Virus record (IMG/VR): IMGVR_UViG_3300044641_007115
Span: 62,001-126,000 of that record
From: a virus
Reading direction: 5' to 3' (one strand)
DNA length: 64,000 nucleotides
Position 1 is the first letter of the stretch; the number at the start of each line of letters is the position of its first letter. This document shows positions 1 through 7,167 of this stretch, piece by piece. The position numbers and the translations under genes are program-made. A model generated the notes under the pieces. It was not told the DNA's origin, did not search any database, and saw nothing but the letters and a program-made list of their open reading frames with translations.

Positions 1-2
1 AT

Positions 3-572
3 GAAGCTATGTCCTTTGCCACCCGGATGGTGTGCGAAGAGATCGGTGGATGCAAGTTCGCATACACCCAAAGCGACGAAGCCAGCTTTCTTGCCACCGA
101 CTACGATACACACGAAACACAGATGTGGTTCGGCGGGAACAAGGCTAAGATCGAAACCATTGCGGCGTCGGCATTCACAGCGTTCTTCAACTACTCCATG
201 ATGAAGATTTCCCCTACTCTCATCGCACAGTTTGATGCCCGCGCCTTCATCATTCCAACACAGCACGAAGTCGTCAACTACTTCATTTGGCGGCAACAGG
301 ATGCCATCCGCAACAGCGTGTCGATGTTGGCCCGTCACCACTTCAGTGCCAAGCGGCTACACAAAGTCTCATCGAAAGATGCTATCGACCTCTTGCGTAA
401 AGAGAAGAAAGTTCGGTGGGAAGAAGATACCCCTGCATGGTTCCGCCGGGGAACTGCCCTCTACAAAAAAGCACCGGGCCGTCACAAAGTCCCAAACTGG
501 TATACTGACAAAAACATCCCGGAGTTCGTCGGGAATCAAAATTTCGTGCGGCAACATATGCCTATCGAATAA
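3..572 (+). CDS. tRNA-His guanylyltransferase (Thg1)-like protein, 5' end outside window
   Basis: The reading frame is already open at the window edge, so the N terminus is missing. Thg1 family enzymes add nucleotides in the 3'-5' direction to tRNA 5' ends, either G-1 addition or repair of truncated tRNAs. Visible family marks are GCKFAYTQSDEASFL, carrying the second metal-binding Asp (SDE), and NYFIWRQQDAIRNSVSMLAR, the segment after the palm domain as found in bacterial and phage Thg1-like proteins rather than the eukaryotic HINNLYN form. The first metal-binding motif should lie left of position 1. The C terminus (MPIE) is complete. The fold family is clear. Whether it does G-1 addition or tRNA repair cannot be told. 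Confidence 0.9.
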   Translation, partial: EAMSFATRMVCEEIGGCKFAYTQSDEASFLATDYDTHETQMWFGGNKAKIETIAASAFTAFFNYSMMKISPTLIAQFDARAFIIPTQHEVVNYFIWRQQDAIRNSVSMLARHHFSAKRLHKVSSKDAIDLLRKEKKVRWEEDTPAWFRRGTALYKKAPGRHKVPNWYTDKNIPEFVGNQNFVRQHMPIE

Positions 573-590
573 AGGAAAGGTGAAACGCCC

Positions 591-722
591 GTGGTTTTGT
601 GGATTGGTATCGGATCATTTCTGTTAGGGTTGGTCGTAGGATCTGTCATCTGTTTCTTCTACTACCAGAAATCCTTCAGCAAGAAGTTGAAAGGTCTATC
701 AGTTCGTTTTCGCCGCGACTAA
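591..722 (+). CDS. small membrane protein, 43 aa
   Basis: A short GTG-started frame follows the Thg1-like gene by 18 bases, with a strong ribosome-binding site AAAGGAAAGG at 571-580. The product is one hydrophobic helix (IGIGSFLLGLVVGSVICFFYY) followed by a basic tail (KKLKGLSVRFRRD), so it should be a single-pass membrane protein with a cytoplasmic positive tail. The next gene begins just after its stop. No family recognised. Confidence 0.65.
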   Translation: MVLWIGIGSFLLGLVVGSVICFFYYQKSFSKKLKGLSVRFRRD

Positions 723-730
723 ATGTCAGC

Positions 731-1441
731 GTGCAACGAATCGACAGACGAATCAAAGGAACTACGATCAATGAACTCTATGCGCCCTATCGGAACGCAT
801 ACGATCTTCTCGAACCGATAAGAGATAGTAGTCTTCGCCCGACCGGTGTATACGACGCCATCATCGCGGATGGTGGCGTCACCAAGAATGGACGCCGGTA
901 CAGCCGCAAGGACTTCCTCAACGCCCAACGTCTATACTTCTCAAACCAGCCTGTCATTGAAGCGGGACAAGATCCTCTTGGCGTCTGCCTTGCCGATGAA
1001 TTCTACCCGGACGGCACGCTACGACTGGATCGCATGATCGGCCAAGTCATCGACATGAAAGTTGTAGACGCGGACAACAGTTGGTATGTGACCATTCGTT
1101 TCGCCATCCATGACATGACCACGCGCGCGAATCCTTGGTACGAAACCATGCAGCCGATCTTCACCAAGCTGCACGGTCACTACAAAGCGATTCCTAGCGG
1201 AATTGTGCCAGACAACTCCGGGGCTATTGTGAACGAGAATGGGGTGGAAGTGGTGACTGGTTTCATGTTGCGGTCGATCATCTTGTCGTGCAACTCCGCA
1301 TTCGAAAAAGCAAACGCGGTTCAGCCGGTATACATGGACGGTGGAAGGATGTCTGCCACCACAACATCCGCGCGCCCGCCGTTGCCACAGCGCCAAACGT
1401 CAATGCAACGCGGGTCAATCTTCGACCGACGACCGATCTAA
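731..1441 (+). CDS. possible prohead-protease-fold protein (gp21/S80-like), catalytic His not seen
   Basis: About 236 aa if GTG 731 is the start; no strong ribosome-binding site decides this. The pattern GVYDAIIADGGVTKNGRRYSR, then a strand with DGTLRLDRMIGQVIDMKV, then IPSGIV and VTGFMLRSIILS, follows the order seen in T4 gp21 (GxFxxAEVxNRNxRxYP, LGELNHP, VSSRG). The gp21 catalytic His in NHP is not present at the matching place (CLADEF), and only a Ser in IPSG could correspond to the nucleophile. It may be an inactive relative, a decorated structural protein or a chance resemblance. The tail is Thr/Arg/Pro rich. It converges on the small minus-strand gene at 1438. Confidence 0.35.
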   Translation: MQRIDRRIKGTTINELYAPYRNAYDLLEPIRDSSLRPTGVYDAIIADGGVTKNGRRYSRKDFLNAQRLYFSNQPVIEAGQDPLGVCLADEFYPDGTLRLDRMIGQVIDMKVVDADNSWYVTIRFAIHDMTTRANPWYETMQPIFTKLHGHYKAIPSGIVPDNSGAIVNENGVEVVTGFMLRSIILSCNSAFEKANAVQPVYMDGGRMSATTTSARPPLPQRQTSMQRGSIFDRRPI

Positions 1442-1596
1442 TACGTGACTGTTGCCGTCAACACAGCGGCGGCTATCCAGTATATCGCCCGGCGATAATC
1501 GCCTGAAGCGTAATACCAAACAGCCGCCGCAATGCTCAATCCAATCTGGATTGTTGGGAAAAGTTTCGGTGTGAAAATGATGTCGCGCCAGTTCAT
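1438..1596 (-). CDS. small two-helix membrane protein, 52 aa
   Basis: A minus-strand frame starts ATG directly after the TAA of the preceding minus-strand gene (TAAATG junction), which indicates translational coupling. The product has two hydrophobic stretches, FPTIQIGLSIAAAVWYY and AIYWIAAAVLTATVTY, separated by a charged turn (SGDYRR), a hairpin-type membrane protein. It could be a holin-like or other small virion-block membrane protein; nothing assigns it. Its last four bases overlap the end of the plus-strand gene ending at 1441. Confidence 0.65.
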   Translation of the reverse strand: MNWRDIIFTPKLFPTIQIGLSIAAAVWYYASGDYRRAIYWIAAAVLTATVTY

Positions 1597-1848
1597 TTAG
1601 ACTGCGATTTTCTTACTCATCGCACTCATAATTTTATCGTAACTAGTGAAGGCATCAATTTCCTTTTCGGTCGCCGGACGGACATTCACCTGACCATCCA
1701 CCTTTTGCACCGTGAAGATTCCGCGCGGGTCCTTAAGTTCGACGACTACCGATTGACGTTCCGCCAAAAGCCGGTGAAGCGCCGCCAACATAATTCGCCC
1801 CGTCGCACCCTGATCCAACGCAACGGAAGGTCCACTGTTTGCACTCAT
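1597..1848 (-). CDS. hypothetical protein, 83 aa
   Basis: The start MSANSGPSVALDQ was chosen because AGGAGA sits at proper spacing upstream; a longer in-frame start at 1911 would overlap the fibre gene and lacks such a site. The product has a helical middle (GRIMLAALHRLLAERQSVVVELKD) and a mixed C terminus. It lies between the tail-fibre gene and a small membrane protein in one minus-strand unit, so a structural or fibre-accessory role is possible. No family recognised. Confidence 0.6.
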   Translation of the reverse strand: MSANSGPSVALDQGATGRIMLAALHRLLAERQSVVVELKDPRGIFTVQKVDGQVNVRPATEKEIDAFTSYDKIMSAMSKKIAV

Positions 1849-1900
1849 TGTCTGTTCTCCTGTTTGCCCAAATTTGGGGTCACCAGTATACTTAGACACA

Positions 1901-3100
1901 CTATTCGACAATCAGGCTCATCAGTGACATAGCCGCACGGGTCGTCCCGGCACGCGAAGAAACATAGAAACCGTACTGGCTCCGGGAACTCAGGAAGTCG
2001 CTGTTGACCACGCTGTTGACATCATGCCAATGCACACCGTTCATGGAGATACGGAAGACCCGATCCGCTCCATCGTCTTGGATCTGGAACCAGATCGGCT
2101 GAGCCACCAGACCATACGATGTCGTGAAATATGTCGAGTCAACTGTTGTTTCGTTCGTCCATTTGGTGCCCACCGCACGCAACCATGTGCTTGATCCGAA
2201 GGATGCGCCATAAGTCACAATCCTGCTGTCCGTGCTGTTCCGAAGGAAGATGCCACACTCAGCGGGCGTAGAACCCGTCAGGTATGGATAGAAGGCCGCT
2301 GTGATCTTCCACGGGGCCGCGCTGAGCGATGCTTGCATCAGACGAAGGTTCTCCGACGCTTCCGCCGCCACGGTGTCGATAAACACTCCACCAAGCGAAC
2401 TGGAAGAAACCGCCGATCCGCCTTGGTTGATCCATGAGAACGATCCAAAATTCGGTGTCTCGAACTTCACCAGCGGGCCGAATGATTCGTAGGCAGAACC
2501 CGTTGACCGACGCAAACCGAAACCGGTGCCGGGCAATACCACGCGGCCAGTATTTCCAGTTGCCGGGGAAGGCGCACTTCCATACGCCGTCACGGAAACT
2601 GGATGATCCCACGACCGGCCCGTTGATCCGTCTGTAGACAGGAACCTACCAGCATTGCCACTGGCAGTCGGTAGAAGAGCCGTCACGTCAATCGCAACAC
2701 TGGACGCTGTGGTGATGATACCCTTGGACGACACCTGAACCTGTGCGACCGTCGTGCCGCTTCCATAAGTCGCGCCCGTGACGCCGGAATCGTTTAGATC
2801 GACCGTCGTCTGGTCGTTGCCAGAATCATCCGTCAGAGCGAACCCGGAAGAGAAATTGATCCGGGAACGCTGAGTGAAGGGTGTACCGGCGCGCCGCAAA
2901 GTCTGATATCGAATATCAGTGATATTGGCGATGGTGTGGGTGTGTCCCTCTTTCGACATGGCAAAACCGCCCACTGTCGAGTTGTCGTGAAGGACAAGTG
3001 TCCATTTTGTAGTGTCAACAGTGATTTCGCCAGCCGCGCCGGTAAAGGCGCTGTGGTTCGCAGTTGTACCGCGTCGAAATTGAATCGTGATGCCAGCCAT
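1901..3100 (-). CDS. tail fibre / receptor-binding-type structural protein, 399 aa
   Basis: The N terminus (ITIQFRRGTTANHSAF, then GEITVDTTKWTLVLHD and GHTHTIANITD) is the short beta-rich repeat unit common at the base of phage fibres and tropism-determinant proteins. The middle is Gly/Thr/Ser-rich with low-complexity strands (SGVTGATYGSGTTVAQVQVSS). The last 200 residues resemble a compact lectin-like beta sandwich (FETPNFGSFSWINQGG, ITAAFYPYL, WFQIQDDG, RVFRISMNGVHWHDV). GGAG precedes the ATG. It would bind the host surface from the virion. The fibre class is confident, the receptor unknown. Confidence 0.75.
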   Translation of the reverse strand: MAGITIQFRRGTTANHSAFTGAAGEITVDTTKWTLVLHDNSTVGGFAMSKEGHTHTIANITDIRYQTLRRAGTPFTQRSRINFSSGFALTDDSGNDQTTVDLNDSGVTGATYGSGTTVAQVQVSSKGIITTASSVAIDVTALLPTASGNAGRFLSTDGSTGRSWDHPVSVTAYGSAPSPATGNTGRVVLPGTGFGLRRSTGSAYESFGPLVKFETPNFGSFSWINQGGSAVSSSSLGGVFIDTVAAEASENLRLMQASLSAAPWKITAAFYPYLTGSTPAECGIFLRNSTDSRIVTYGASFGSSTWLRAVGTKWTNETTVDSTYFTTSYGLVAQPIWFQIQDDGADRVFRISMNGVHWHDVNSVVNSDFLSSRSQYGFYVSSRAGTTRAAMSLMSLIVE

Positions 3101-3103
3101 GTC

Positions 3104-3361
3104 TTATCGCTCCGTTTGACCGCCCGCGCCCACAATCGGAGCACGCCGGATCATGAATGCGATGGATTCGTCCAGATCCCATACGCCGGGATGACCGACG
3201 ACCAAAGACTGAAGCACACCATTGATCTGATGTTCAAGAGCATCACGCTCCTTGATCCACCGGCGCAAAAGAGTTTGCACAGCGGGTTGAATCGGAAGCT
3301 GGTCGCCTTGTTCGAGTCGGATTTCGGAAGGGGAGTCTTGGTCAACGAAAATAGGTTCCAT
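3104..3361 (-). CDS. hypothetical protein upstream of tail fibre, 85 aa
   Basis: ATG 3361 is preferred over the GTG just before it. There is no Shine-Dalgarno, but AATTTA (TAAATT on the coding strand) lies exactly 6 nt upstream, the spacing of the late-promoter signal seen elsewhere here. The product is acidic at the N terminus and helical in the middle (AVQTLLRRWIKERDALEHQINGVL). It ends one codon before the fibre gene's ribosome-binding site, so it is probably co-transcribed with the fibre and may be an attachment or assembly factor. No family recognised. Confidence 0.55.
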   Translation of the reverse strand: MEPIFVDQDSPSEIRLEQGDQLPIQPAVQTLLRRWIKERDALEHQINGVLQSLVVGHPGVWDLDESIAFMIRRAPIVGAGGQTER

Positions 3362-3415
3362 CACTTCAATTTAGACACCACGGAAATGGCATCTTTTGAA
3401 GTGATGGAACCTATT
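3350..3415. repeat. perfect 20-bp inverted repeat with 26-bp spacer
   Basis: Arms at 3350-3369 and 3396-3415 are exact reverse complements. The left arm covers the start codon and first codons of the minus-strand gene 3104-3361; the right arm begins at the stop codon of the minus-strand gene 3414-3632. The spacer holds the late-promoter-like TAAATT. As RNA the stem would lock the start codon in a transcript from the upstream promoter, while a transcript from the internal late signal would lack one arm. That function is inference. Confidence 0.85.
3368..3373 (-). promoter_or_regulatory. late-promoter-like TAAATT, 6 nt before start
   Basis: The coding-strand hexamer TAAATT lies 6 nt before ATG 3361, matching the spacing seen for TAAATA elsewhere in the window, and sits in the spacer of the 20-bp inverted repeat. 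Confidence 0.45.
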
Positions 3416-3632
3416 AGACTGGCAGTTGCGATGGTTCGGTCAATTTGGCTTGACACATCATACACGTGTGCTCAACAGCTTGTTCTTCCGTGAACACACG
3501 GCGATACCGGTCCATCGTCACCGGTTCGCCCTTGTGGTTGTTGAACTTGGCGGGCAGACACTTGAAATGCGTGAAACCGCGTTTGGTCAAAGTGCCCGGA
3601 CCACCCAATTCGTAAACCACATGGTATCTCAT
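3414..3632 (-). CDS. hypothetical protein with CxxC motif, 72 aa
   Basis: The start MRYHVVYELGG was chosen because the promoter at 3639-3667 predicts transcription beginning at about this codon; a start at 3653 would lie inside the promoter. The product has basic beta-type segments (RGFTHFKCLPAKFNNHKG) and a C-terminal HTCMMCQAKL, which could bind zinc with the earlier Cys. First gene of an early-type unit read toward the fibre block. No family recognised. Confidence 0.6.
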   Translation of the reverse strand: MRYHVVYELGGPGTLTKRGFTHFKCLPAKFNNHKGEPVTMDRYRRVFTEEQAVEHTCMMCQAKLTEPSQLPV

Positions 3633-3638
3633 GACTCC

Positions 3639-3667
3639 ATCATAATGAATCACAAACTATATGTCAA
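3639..3667 (-). promoter_or_regulatory. sigma70-type promoter of the TTGACATATAG family
   Basis: On the minus strand: TTGACA at 3667-3662, a 17-nt spacer starting TATAG, and TATGAT at 3644-3639. The start codon of the next gene begins 6 nt after the -10. The TGA in the -35 is the stop codon of gene 3664-3906. Confidence 0.8.
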
Positions 3668-3906
3668 GCCCCATTTTGGTTGTTGGTGTCGAACTTGATC
3701 CCGATCAGAACTTCGATGCTTTCGATCTTGTGTTTGATCGTTTGCAATTGTTCCGCTACGGACGCCGCGTCCATTTTCACCCACATCCGGCGCAACAACC
3801 GGAACTGATTGTCAATATCGGCAAACAGTTGATCTGCAACGACTCGATTCTCTTCGACGATGTTCAGAAATTTGTTGTGTGGTAATCCTTTATGCGGCAT
3901 GCGCAT
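3664..3906 (-). CDS. hypothetical helical protein, 80 aa
   Basis: Overlaps the end of the nucleotidyltransferase gene by 17 nt and has GAGGAT upstream; ATG 3900 is an alternative start. The product is almost wholly alpha-helical (NKFLNIVEENRVVADQLFADI, AASVAEQLQTIKHKIESIEVLIG), suggesting a small coiled coil. Its TGA stop is part of the -35 box of the next promoter. No family recognised. Confidence 0.6.
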   Translation of the reverse strand: MRMPHKGLPHNKFLNIVEENRVVADQLFADIDNQFRLLRRMWVKMDAASVAEQLQTIKHKIESIEVLIGIKFDTNNQNGA

Positions 3907-4666
3907 CGATCCTCAAATGCTTCCTCAAAATGTACCGGGCCAGATCCCGAATGGCTTGCTTATCTGGTTCATCCGGTAGAGAACTTGCGGAAGCTGCTTC
4001 TTTAGATGCTTCTAACAGCCGCAAGATTTCATCCCGGCCTTGCTCATACGTCCACGCGCCTTCGCGGATGGCCTTCAATTCTTCTGCGTCGATCCCGCGC
4101 CGGTCTACCATCAGCACCGCACCATTGCATGAGAAGAACTCTCCGATCATGCGGGCAAGACGAACGGCGTGGTACATGTACTTCGTATCGAAACCGAACT
4201 TGTCACGGATGGCTTTACGCTTGGCACCCATCCGACCAGTCGCCGGGTTGTCTACACCCATCTTCTCAAGCTGGCGGAAAGCGTATCCGGCGAAACTGTC
4301 GATGGCCCTCTTCGAATTGAAAATGCGACGATTTTCGATGAGCACCTGTCCCAACGGGTCAACATGCTCATATTGAGAAACCCACAACAGAGGGATCACG
4401 TTGGGATTGAAATTTTGACAGAGACGCATGAACTTCGTGAGTTCATATGACGTTTCTTCCGACAACAAATTGCCGTCTTCGTCTTTCTCTTTTTTCTCCA
4501 TCGTGCCCTGCGATCCAAACCAGTCGAGTGACAGGTAAACTTGATCGGATGCGGCGACGACTTCCATGAAATCTGTGTCGGATTCCGGTGTCGATGTGCC
4601 ATAAGCATGACTACCGACTTGCGCTCTGATTAGGGTCCTTTCTGGAATTAACTGTGGAACTTGCAT
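3890..4666 (-). CDS. RlaP-like nucleotidyltransferase (DNA polymerase beta superfamily)
   Basis: 258 aa. The N-terminal RAQVGSHAYGTSTPESDTDFM is the GS...D.D nucleotidyltransferase signature with the G-S-x-A-Y-G form typical of RlaP (RNA-ligase-associated polymerase-beta-like) proteins. The third catalytic acidic residue is probably in the VYLSLDWF or ETSYELTKF region. The middle (VIPLLWVSQYEHVDPLG, YAFRQLEKMG) and the helical C terminus are as in that family. Such enzymes are thought to act in RNA end repair or modification. Here it lies 3.3 kb from a Thg1-like protein, but no RNA ligase is visible. It is divergently placed to dUTPase. Confidence 0.8.
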   Translation of the reverse strand: MQVPQLIPERTLIRAQVGSHAYGTSTPESDTDFMEVVAASDQVYLSLDWFGSQGTMEKKEKDEDGNLLSEETSYELTKFMRLCQNFNPNVIPLLWVSQYEHVDPLGQVLIENRRIFNSKRAIDSFAGYAFRQLEKMGVDNPATGRMGAKRKAIRDKFGFDTKYMYHAVRLARMIGEFFSCNGAVLMVDRRGIDAEELKAIREGAWTYEQGRDEILRLLEASKEAASASSLPDEPDKQAIRDLARYILRKHLRIDAHAA

Positions 4667-4688
4667 GGGAATATCGAACTAGAGTCCG

Positions 4689-4696
4689 TATAAACA
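4689..4696 (+). promoter_or_regulatory. late-promoter-like TATAAACA before dUTPase
   Basis: TATAAACA differs by one base from the T4 late-promoter octamer TATAAATA and ends 8 nt before the dUTPase ATG in the divergent gap. No Shine-Dalgarno is visible. Confidence 0.35.
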
Positions 4697-4704
4697 ATCA
4701 TCAC

Positions 4705-5214
4705 ATGGCAAAGAAAACACAACTTTCCTTTTACAAGGTCAATCCCAACGCGGAAGCGCCCGCCTATGGAACCCAAGACTCTGCATGCTTCGATTTCAAA
4801 GCGTGTCTCATCGGTGAACGAGTAAGAGGGTTCGACCGCAACAACAAGGAATTCATCACACCGCTCAGCAACAAAATCGTCATCAATCCCGGCGAACGTG
4901 TTCTGGTCCCGACTGGTTTGATTCTTGACATCCCGGAAGGGTATTCTGTCCGTCTGCACGCCCGTTCCGGGTTGAGTCTCAAGCAAGGTCTGGTCTTAGC
5001 CAATGCGGAAGGCGTCATCGATAGTGACTATGTTGATCCCACGTTCATCATGATTACGAACATGTCCACGGTAATGGCTGACATCAAACACGGCGACCGT
5101 ATCGCACAAGGAGAATTGGTTCCCGTCTACCCGGCAGAGTTCAAGGAAATCAAAGAAGCACCCGGCAAGAAAACTGACCGACAAGGCGGTCTTGGGTCAA
5201 CCGGCGTCAAGTAG
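4705..5214 (+). CDS. dut: dUTP diphosphatase
   Basis: 169 aa trimeric-type dUTPase, hydrolysing dUTP to dUMP and PPi, so keeping uracil out of DNA and supplying dUMP to ThyX. All five motifs are in order: YGTQDSACFDFKA (1), HARSGLSLKQGL (2), GVIDSDYVDP (3), GDRIAQGELVPV (4) and C-terminal RQGGLGSTGVK (5). A roughly 25-residue insertion between motifs 1 and 2 (GERVRGFDRNNKEFITPL) resembles longer phage versions. Start MAKKTQ was chosen as the first ATG in the divergent gap. Confidence 0.93.
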   Translation: MAKKTQLSFYKVNPNAEAPAYGTQDSACFDFKACLIGERVRGFDRNNKEFITPLSNKIVINPGERVLVPTGLILDIPEGYSVRLHARSGLSLKQGLVLANAEGVIDSDYVDPTFIMITNMSTVMADIKHGDRIAQGELVPVYPAEFKEIKEAPGKKTDRQGGLGSTGVK

Positions 5215-5220
5215 CCCCGG

Positions 5221-5249
5221 TTGACATATAAGTCGTTCTGTGCTATAAT
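5221..5249 (+). promoter_or_regulatory. consensus promoter, TTGACATATAAGTC family
   Basis: TTGACA at 5221-5226, 17-nt spacer beginning TATAAGTC, and TATAAT at 5244-5249: a perfect sigma70 promoter. ATG 5255 lies 5 nt after the -10, so the message should have almost no leader. Confidence 0.9.
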
Positions 5250-5254
5250 GGGAT

Positions 5255-5734
5255 ATGCGCCATCTCATCCAGCCCAATTCTAGGACTTGCGGACAAACAT
5301 GCGTTGCGATGGCGGCTGGTATTGACATAGAAGCCGCCATCAAGCTGTTTGGTCACAAACACGGCACCAGCACGCGAAGCATGGTCCGTGTCCTACGTCA
5401 CCTTGGATTCAAACCGGCGGCATGTTTACAAAGGATCACTCCCGACCGGCCCATGCCGAAACGGTCCATTTGCAAGATGCGTTTCCGCCGCCGGGATGGG
5501 CGTGGATGGAAATCCGGGTGGCATTGGGTTCTGATATGGGACGGCGTGTTGTACGATCCGCTTGGTCCTGACTTCGAACACAAAGGGCAGTTCCAACTTT
5601 CCTCATTCTTGGATCTGACCCATCGTACAATAGAGAAGAATGAACTGGAACACAACAAATCTATGGAAGGTCACGTTCGCAACCATCGGCGTCGGCATCT
5701 TCCTGAATGCGATGCACTGGCCGAAAGTCGGTGA
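5255..5734 (+). CDS. C39/papain-like cysteine peptidase domain protein
   Basis: 159 aa. The N-terminal QPNSRTCGQTCVAM matches the oxyanion Gln and catalytic Cys region of C39-like peptidases; GWHWVLIWDG supplies the His and LYDPLGPD the Asp. Peptidases of this fold process leader peptides or other small targets. As the first gene behind a strong early-type promoter with no leader, it may act on a host protein early, which is inference. The last 35 residues overlap the next gene and look unlike the rest (RNHRRRHLPEC), so the true functional end may be around residue 125. Confidence 0.65.
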   Translation: MRHLIQPNSRTCGQTCVAMAAGIDIEAAIKLFGHKHGTSTRSMVRVLRHLGFKPAACLQRITPDRPMPKRSICKMRFRRRDGRGWKSGWHWVLIWDGVLYDPLGPDFEHKGQFQLSSFLDLTHRTIEKNELEHNKSMEGHVRNHRRRHLPECDALAESR

Positions 5735-5828
5735 ATTCATCGGCATCATCGGCGGCATTGCTTTCATCATAATGTGCTGTGCCCGTTTCGAAGACGTGCA
5801 AAAATTTCTGGACAGAAACAACAAATAG
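5640..5828 (+). CDS. small membrane protein, 62 aa
   Basis: Starts inside the peptidase gene (95-nt overlap, another frame), with AGAGAAG just upstream of the ATG. The product has two hydrophobic stretches, WKVTFATIGVGIFLNAM and VGEFIGIIGGIAFIIMCCA, then a polar tail (RFEDVQKFLDRNNK). The overlap is unusually long, but the hydrophobic pattern and binding site favour a real gene. Role unknown. Confidence 0.6.
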   Translation: MNWNTTNLWKVTFATIGVGIFLNAMHWPKVGEFIGIIGGIAFIIMCCARFEDVQKFLDRNNK

Positions 5829-5880
5829 CGTCTATATACCTTTCGGATGCCGCATGGCGGGTCCATAGGAGATAGAAACA

Positions 5881-6312
5881 ATGTTCAACAGTCTAGTAAC
5901 TTTCCCTGCCTCTTCAACTCAATGGGGCACCCTTCAAAAAGAAATCTTCGACGCTTTCCGTGACTTCGGTTTCGAGATCATCGGCGGCGATCAGAAGTTC
6001 CCGATCTACAACTGCCGGTACAACGAAGCCAAGGAACTCATCCTTGACTTGGCCGTCGCCGGGTACAGCAAAGATCGCTTGTCCGTCGAACTGGTGGACC
6101 GTGACACGCTGGTAGTCAAGGGAGAGGGTGACACCAACATCTCTTCTGATTTCTTCACCATCCGCAACATCAGCAACAAGAGTTTCACGAAAAGTTTCCG
6201 GCTCTCCCGCGAAGTGGATATCAAATCCGTCACGCTGGAAAACGGAATCCTCAGTGTGACTATGAGTGTGCTTGGTGAGAAGGACAATCGGAAAGTCTTC
6301 AAGCCCGCATAA
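5881..6312 (+). CDS. hsp20: Hsp20-family small heat-shock chaperone
   Basis: 143 aa with an alpha-crystallin domain: YNCRYNEAKELILDLAVAGYSKDRLSVEL, then DTLVVKGEG, FTKSFRLSREVDIKSVTLENGILSV, ending near the usual ENG(I/L)L motif. The tail is short (KDNRKVFKPA). Small heat-shock proteins hold unfolding proteins. Related genes are known in marine T4-like phages, where a role in virion assembly has been suggested. AGGAGA precedes the ATG. A late-type neighbour follows. Confidence 0.85.
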   Translation: MFNSLVTFPASSTQWGTLQKEIFDAFRDFGFEIIGGDQKFPIYNCRYNEAKELILDLAVAGYSKDRLSVELVDRDTLVVKGEGDTNISSDFFTIRNISNKSFTKSFRLSREVDIKSVTLENGILSVTMSVLGEKDNRKVFKPA

Positions 6313-6356
6313 CCCTTCGCGCGGGCGTGCTCACGCGGGTGCGCCCGCGCATCCCA

Positions 6357-6362
6357 TAAATA
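6357..6362 (+). promoter_or_regulatory. late-promoter-like TAAATA, 6 nt before start
   Basis: CATAAATACG upstream of ATG 6369; TAAATA ends exactly 6 nt before the start codon and no Shine-Dalgarno is present. Confidence 0.6.
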
Positions 6363-6368
6363 CGTTCG

Positions 6369-7163
6369 ATGCTCAGCTTTCAATCTTTTCTGGCCGAAGT
6401 GTCGAACGCGGAAGCGACCGTAATCAATCTTCTTCGTCTGGCCGATAAACCCGGTACTCCGCAAGAAGGTGCCGTCGCCTTGGCCCAAGCCAAAAAACTG
6501 GCCGCGAAACACGGCTTGAATATCGATGACTTGCGTGCCAAGATGAACGCTCAGCCGCCCCGATCAGCATCCAGCGGCGGATACGATCCACGAAAGAGCG
6601 AAGGTGTGGATGCTGTGTTCGCGATGTGGGAAGCCACCATTCGCGACGCTGATGACCATCATCATGGGTTCCAGTTCACCAAGATGGCCGGTAGTGGTTC
6701 AGACATTTACCGCATCTACAAGAGTTCCAAGTATCCTGATTACGAACTCCGCATCTTCCTCTATCACTTTGAACTGTGGAAGAAAGATCAGGAGATTGCC
6801 AGTGGCACCGGCCACGGTCGAGTAGGCGCATTCCGCATGGTTCTGATTTCGATGGACTACATCAAACGGATCACAGAATGGGCGGAACAAATCCGTACCA
6901 TCGCGGAGAAGGCCGGATACGTGGTCTTCAAAGAACCCGCCGGTCATAACGGATATGAGACATGGTTGCACCACAAAAAGAACAATCGCTTCATCGTGCG
7001 CATCTATGGATACAACACCGACAAAAATGATCGCAGTCGGGGTTCAGCCGTCGCGTTCGATGAGAAGTCCAGTGTACCTATTTTCGCCAAAGCTACAGAA
7101 GACAACCCAAAATCGATCAAGACATTTACCGCCGCTTTGAAAGCCAACAAACCGGTAAAATAG
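6369..7163 (+). CDS. candidate packaged protein: capsid-targeting N terminus + DUF2786-like domain
   Basis: 264 aa. It starts MLSFQSFLAE, matching the T4 capsid-targeting sequence (MKTYQEFIAE) and ending in the L-A-E form cut by the T4 prohead protease. Residues 15-55 (INLLRLADKPGTPQEGAVALAQAKKLAAKHGL) match the helical DUF2786 pattern. Two alpha/beta parts follow, the last (AEKAGYVVFKEPAGHNGYETW) similar to a segment in the protein at 7828-9339. A late signal with 6-nt spacing fits expression during virion assembly. Function after injection is unknown. Confidence 0.7.
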   Translation: MLSFQSFLAEVSNAEATVINLLRLADKPGTPQEGAVALAQAKKLAAKHGLNIDDLRAKMNAQPPRSASSGGYDPRKSEGVDAVFAMWEATIRDADDHHHGFQFTKMAGSGSDIYRIYKSSKYPDYELRIFLYHFELWKKDQEIASGTGHGRVGAFRMVLISMDYIKRITEWAEQIRTIAEKAGYVVFKEPAGHNGYETWLHHKKNNRFIVRIYGYNTDKNDRSRGSAVAFDEKSSVPIFAKATEDNPKSIKTFTAALKANKPVK

Positions 7164-7167
7164 AACA

